From contig OX352773.1 of NCBI GenBank assembly GCA_947095535.1, forward strand, positions 270,870,515 to 270,934,514: a stretch of 64,000 nt of DNA. Direction: 5' to 3'. Source of the DNA: Poecilobothrus nobilitatus (lineage: Eukaryota; Arthropoda; Insecta; Diptera; Dolichopodidae). The position numbers and the translations under genes are program-made. The notes below the pieces were generated by a model that was not told where the DNA came from, did no database searches, and saw nothing but the letters and a program-made list of their open reading frames with translations. Shown piece after piece: positions 60,480 to 64,000 of this stretch (the first letter of the stretch is position 1; each line of letters opens with the position of its first letter).

Positions 60480-61310
60480 AAAGCAAGTATGATGATGACG
60501 CAGCTATTATTTATGGAGAAGATAATTTTCAAACTTTGGAATAAAAAATGATTCAAGATCTTTCAAAATTAAATAACTGGATGCGTGCAAACAGCCTTAG
60601 TGTGAACCATAAGAAAACAAATTACATTATCTTTACTCAAAAAAATTTAAACACAACCGGAATTTTCGATTATCTATTATTTGATGAGTTTAAAATTAAT
60701 AGAGTTGATAGTTTTAAATACTTGGGTTTATTTCTTAACAGTGGCTTAAACTTTGTTGATCATATTGACTATATAAAATCTAATGTTGCTAGATTTGTTG
60801 GGATATTAAGACGAATTTCTAAATACTTAAGCTTTAATACAAAATGAAATTTAATTCCTACATAAAGTCTCATATTACATATCTAAATCCCTTATGGAGT
60901 TTTGCTCCAAAATTTAAGCTTGATCAACTACAAATCCTCCATAGAAGAAAGCGGTCAAACAAGTGTATAATTTGCCTTATCTTAAAAATGCAACCATTTG
61001 TTTATATGGTAGAATATTCTACCCTTACATTATATCTATGAATACGAATTTTGCTTTCTGAACCTTAAAGTAAAATATAAACTAATTAAAACCGATTTTA
61101 ACTTTGTGCAGAGCAGCTCCATACATAGCCAATTAAGACGATTATTTAGTAATCTACGAGCCTCATTTAAAATAATCAATTTAACAAAAAACAGTATTTT
61201 TAGTAGGGGTGTAGATACCTATAATGCGATGCCACTAAATATAAAAAACGAAATTAATATAAGTAAATTTAAATTGAATTTAAAATATCATCATTCTGCA
61301 TTTTATCATT
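60480..61310 (+). pseudogene. LINE reverse-transcriptase pseudogene (Jockey group), truncated
   Basis: Starts within the catalytic box: KYDDDAAIIYGEDNFQTLE (from 60485), where the usual YADD reads YDDD, followed at once by an in-frame stop (60542-60544). Then 60548-60847 is open for 99 codons: DLSKLNNWMRANSLSVNHKK, VDSFKYLGLFLNSGLNFVDH, FVGILRRISKYL. After a stop: YIKSHITYLNPLWSFAPKF and KLDQLQILHRRK (60855-60960). The C-terminal end reads SIHSQLRRLFSNLRASF and IFSRGVDTYNAMPLNIKNEI to about 61275. Several stops and shifts; dead. It is the only clearly plus-strand LINE here. Confidence 0.85.
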
Positions 61311-61382
61311 ATTCATTATTCTTCATTCTGCATTTTATCATTATTCTGCAAATATCATTATTCTGCAACAATTCTGCATTTA
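61291..61382 (+). repeat. short tandem repeats (CATTCTGCATTTTATCATTATT type)
   Basis: Imperfect repeats of CATTCTGCATTTTATCATTA and shorter CATTATTCTGCA units follow directly after the LINE C-terminal region and extend its reading frame by chance. Confidence 0.75.
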
Positions 61383-64000
61383 ATGAAAATCCTATTATGT
61401 AAATCAAAATTATAAATAACAAAAAGAATTAAAATGCATTGAAGTTATAATAAATAAGTAATAAAAAAAAAAAGTAATATAATAAAATGATCTATAACTT
61501 AAATTTTCACACCATATATAGGCCAGTACTCTTTGGTTGTAAGAACTTATTAATGTATACCTATATATATTTAAGAAAAACTGTTTGAAATAAAAAAAAA
61601 TACACCATAAAGTTTCTATATTATATATAAAAAAAAACAAAAACAACAACAACAACAAATAAGACTTGTTTTTTTTCCTAAGAACTAACAAACAGGATAA
61701 ACATCATCATTTTCGAAAAATATAAATCTATTTATTTATTTATTTTTTGATCATGTCATCATTTTTAAAAGGTAAGGGGATTAAATTTCTCTTAAATTTG
61801 CTATCCTTCCTAAAAATTAATATGAAGCAAAAATTTGTTACAACCGGAAATAAAAACAAAATTTCAAGTTTAACAATTTACCACCCTCTGAATTTTAACA
61901 TTTTGAACAATCCTCGGTAGGTACGCAAACTGTATATTTTTCATTTAATACTATATGAGTGTAAAAAAAAAAGTTTTCTCCGAATCCAATGAAACAACGT
62001 TGTTCAACTAAATCTAAGTATTTTTTACACTTCAGATTATGTATAAGAAGAAATCTGCGTGATATAACATATTGGATGTATACTATAACCTTTCCTTCCT
62101 TAAAATGTAGTACCTATATATTATATTACGTTTAATTGCTAAAGCAAATGTTATATTTTATATACTATATGTAAATATTAAAATTTTTAAACTTAAATAA
62201 ATGACCATGGTCTAACAATATTTTTTTTGTACCATCTTTAAATTTTGCAACTATCGTCATTTTAACTTTCTTAGATACAATTGCTTAAATGAATATTATT
62301 AAGCATTTGATGAAATTTTTTTTTTTTATTTATTCTTAATTTAAAGACTTATTATAATTTAAAAATTAATATTATTTTTTAACATGAAATGATTGTCTTC
62401 GTCGTCATCGTTATCATGAATAATCATCGTCAGTACAGCGCGTAGCTAATAATAACCAATAATAATAACATACAATAAAAATAATAATAGCAATAATAAT
62501 AATAATAATAATAATAAGGAAAATGAAAAACAATAAGACAACAATGAAAGCTTTTTTTCTTTTATTATAACTCCTAAAAATAAAACCGCATTTATAATAT
62601 GTATGTATGTATGTATGTAAAATACATTATAGTAGCGTGTTTTTGTCTGATGAATGTATGTAGAAGTGAAGAATGTAATTCAATCACTTCAGTTTGTTAC
62701 CGTTGCATACATTTTATCTTTTGTTGATTTTCTTAGCTTTATTATTGTGTTGTATAAAAAGTAATAATAGCAACAGCTCCCAGCAACAAAAAATATTGAA
62801 AAAAAAATGTTCGTTGCAATGAAACATAGAAAATAATGGTGTGTATTTTCCAAATTTAGACGACGGATACGGCATTCAATTTAATATGATTTTCATACAC
62901 TAATTCATTTTTAACAAAATATACTTGTATACATTTAACTACATAACGTACATACAATGTATTCAGCAATGGCAACTGACAGCATGCTATGAGGGCTATT
63001 TATTAAAAATATATTACAAAAATATGTATGTATATATAAAAAAAAAATCATTGGATTTTACTTTTATTATTTCTTCATATTTAATTTTATGTTTTCTAAA
63101 TTGGAAATTTATTCCCTTGCGTTTTTTTTCATTTTCTGTCTTTTTTTTTCTCTCTCTTTAAATTTTTTCTTTTATTGCCTATGTGCTGTTCTCAAATCGA
63201 ATTATATTAACTGGGCTACACGGACACCAGATTAAAACTGTTGTTACCCTTATTGTTATTGTAACTGACAGATAGAATCAACCCAATTTGAAACAAAAAA
63301 AAATATAAAAAATGTTTGTATGTATGTATGTATGTATGTGCAACAATAAAAATCAAAGTATAATTATTATTATACCAATCATATGTAGCATATGAGCATA
63401 TTATTAAAATAAAGGAAAAAATAAAATAAAAATTAAAATTAGAAAGAGGGCATACTTTTATATTAAATATAGAATTCCCATTGGCATTTGTGAAATGACT
63501 ATGGTCCTATGGTATGTATAAACATTAATAATAAAGGTTAAAAAAAAAATCGTAGTCATAATTGCCATAATTAATTTTATATAAATAAAAATTACTTAAA
63601 AACTTTTTGCCTTATAATTTACAACCGATATTTGAATAATTGAGATAACCTTATAATTCCGAATATTTTATTATTTCTTCTTTTAATATTATTCAGTTTT
63701 TCTTATATGAAATTTTAAATACTTTTTTTTTATAATTAAAAAGTTTTTTTCAAATAACAAAGACGGAAAAGAGCACACTTATTATTAACCCATAATCAAT
63801 GTTTTTATCTAAAATATAAAAGTGTATATAAATGTTTTAATATAAACTTTTTAATCAACATCATCAATTAGGTATTAATTAAACACTAATATGAGAAACA
63901 AATAAAATCTTTTTCATTAAAAAAACAGACAACATGGCAAAAAAAAAATTCCTATAGCTTCAATCTCTAAAATAAATACTATAAATAAGCAAAGGAAGAA
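61383..64000. other. AT-rich, microsatellite-rich DNA, no gene
   Basis: Holds a CAACAACAACAACAACAA run (about 61640-61660), an (AAT)n run (62492-62517), (ATGT)n runs (62598-62619 and 63316-63340), and many homopolymers. Around 62395-62455 (TTCGTCGTCATCGTTATCAT; GTCAGTACAGCGCGTAGC) and 63180-63260 the base composition is more even; no frame with splice-like borders could be defined. The frames 61410-61691 (minus) and 62925-63161 (plus) look random. Confidence 0.5.

Noticed and set aside
62395..62455. Possible small exon with an acidic stretch on the minus strand
   Set aside because: Open for about 25 codons with Asp/Glu repeats, but no convincing acceptor or donor at either side.
1..64000. 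CRISPR array, bacterial operon, phage or plasmid genes, rRNA
   Set aside because: No spaced identical repeats, no dense coding, no ribosomal RNA-like or conserved prokaryotic sequence was seen; the direct repeats present are tandem or dispersed eukaryotic repeats.

Overview
The window looks like nuclear DNA from an insect, most likely a fly. It is extremely AT-rich (roughly one fifth G+C by eye), full of poly-A/poly-T tracts, (TA)n and ACAT/ATGT-type microsatellites, and carries decayed transposons of families common in insects: DD41D 'rosa'-type Tc1/mariner elements, a hAT element, non-LTR retrotransposons of the Jockey/CR1 and R1/LOA types, and tRNA-derived SINE-like heads. No bacterial, organellar or viral gene organisation is visible. 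No complete host protein-coding gene can be supported; the window reads as one large intergenic or intronic region. The only host-like coding signal is a 105-bp candidate exon on the minus strand (2468-2572) with good splice-site sequences, and it is weak.

Layout. 0-7.5 kb: AT-rich unique DNA, the candidate exon, and a dead rosa-type transposon (about 4059-5266). 7.5-9.1 kb: two LINE fragments, a tRNA-like SINE head and the first copy of dispersed repeat E. 9-16.5 kb: a second tRNA-like head, repeat A copy 1, and repeat B copy 1, which is split by an internally deleted rosa-type element (13150-14015) with terminal inverted repeats and a TA duplication. 16-33 kb: a possible LINE tail, repeat A copy 2, an R1/LOA-like LINE 3' end, repeat B copy 2, a direct duplication flanking a tRNA-like head, a 26-bp-arm hairpin, and another decayed LINE end with SINE head. 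33-37 kb: repeat E copy 2, one unrecognised 95-codon open frame, and a small palindrome. 37.3-40.3 kb: a GC-rich hairpin followed by a nested tandem-repeat block, including a 370-bp tandem duplication with no visible differences. 41-48.5 kb: two LINE fragments, a SINE head, repeat A copy 3 and a young-looking 516-bp hAT element with 14-bp terminal inverted repeats and an exact 8-bp target duplication. 49.8-50.6 kb: an inverted-repeat-flanked segment. 52.9-54.8 kb: repeat B copy 3 and a 118-bp GC-rich retroposed insert with an exact 12-bp target duplication. 58-61.4 kb: two reverse-transcriptase LINE fragments in opposite orientation with repeat E copy 3 between them. 61.4-64 kb: microsatellite-rich DNA.

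The genes do not work together as a system; this is a record of transposition and decay. The most informative details are the nested insertion of the rosa derivative into repeat B (the empty site is readable from another B copy), the replacement of all three catalytic aspartates in the first rosa copy, the two insertions with exact target duplications (47999-48514 and 54676-54793), the strong minus-strand bias of LINE remnants, and the perfect 370-bp tandem duplication, which is either very recent or an assembly artefact.
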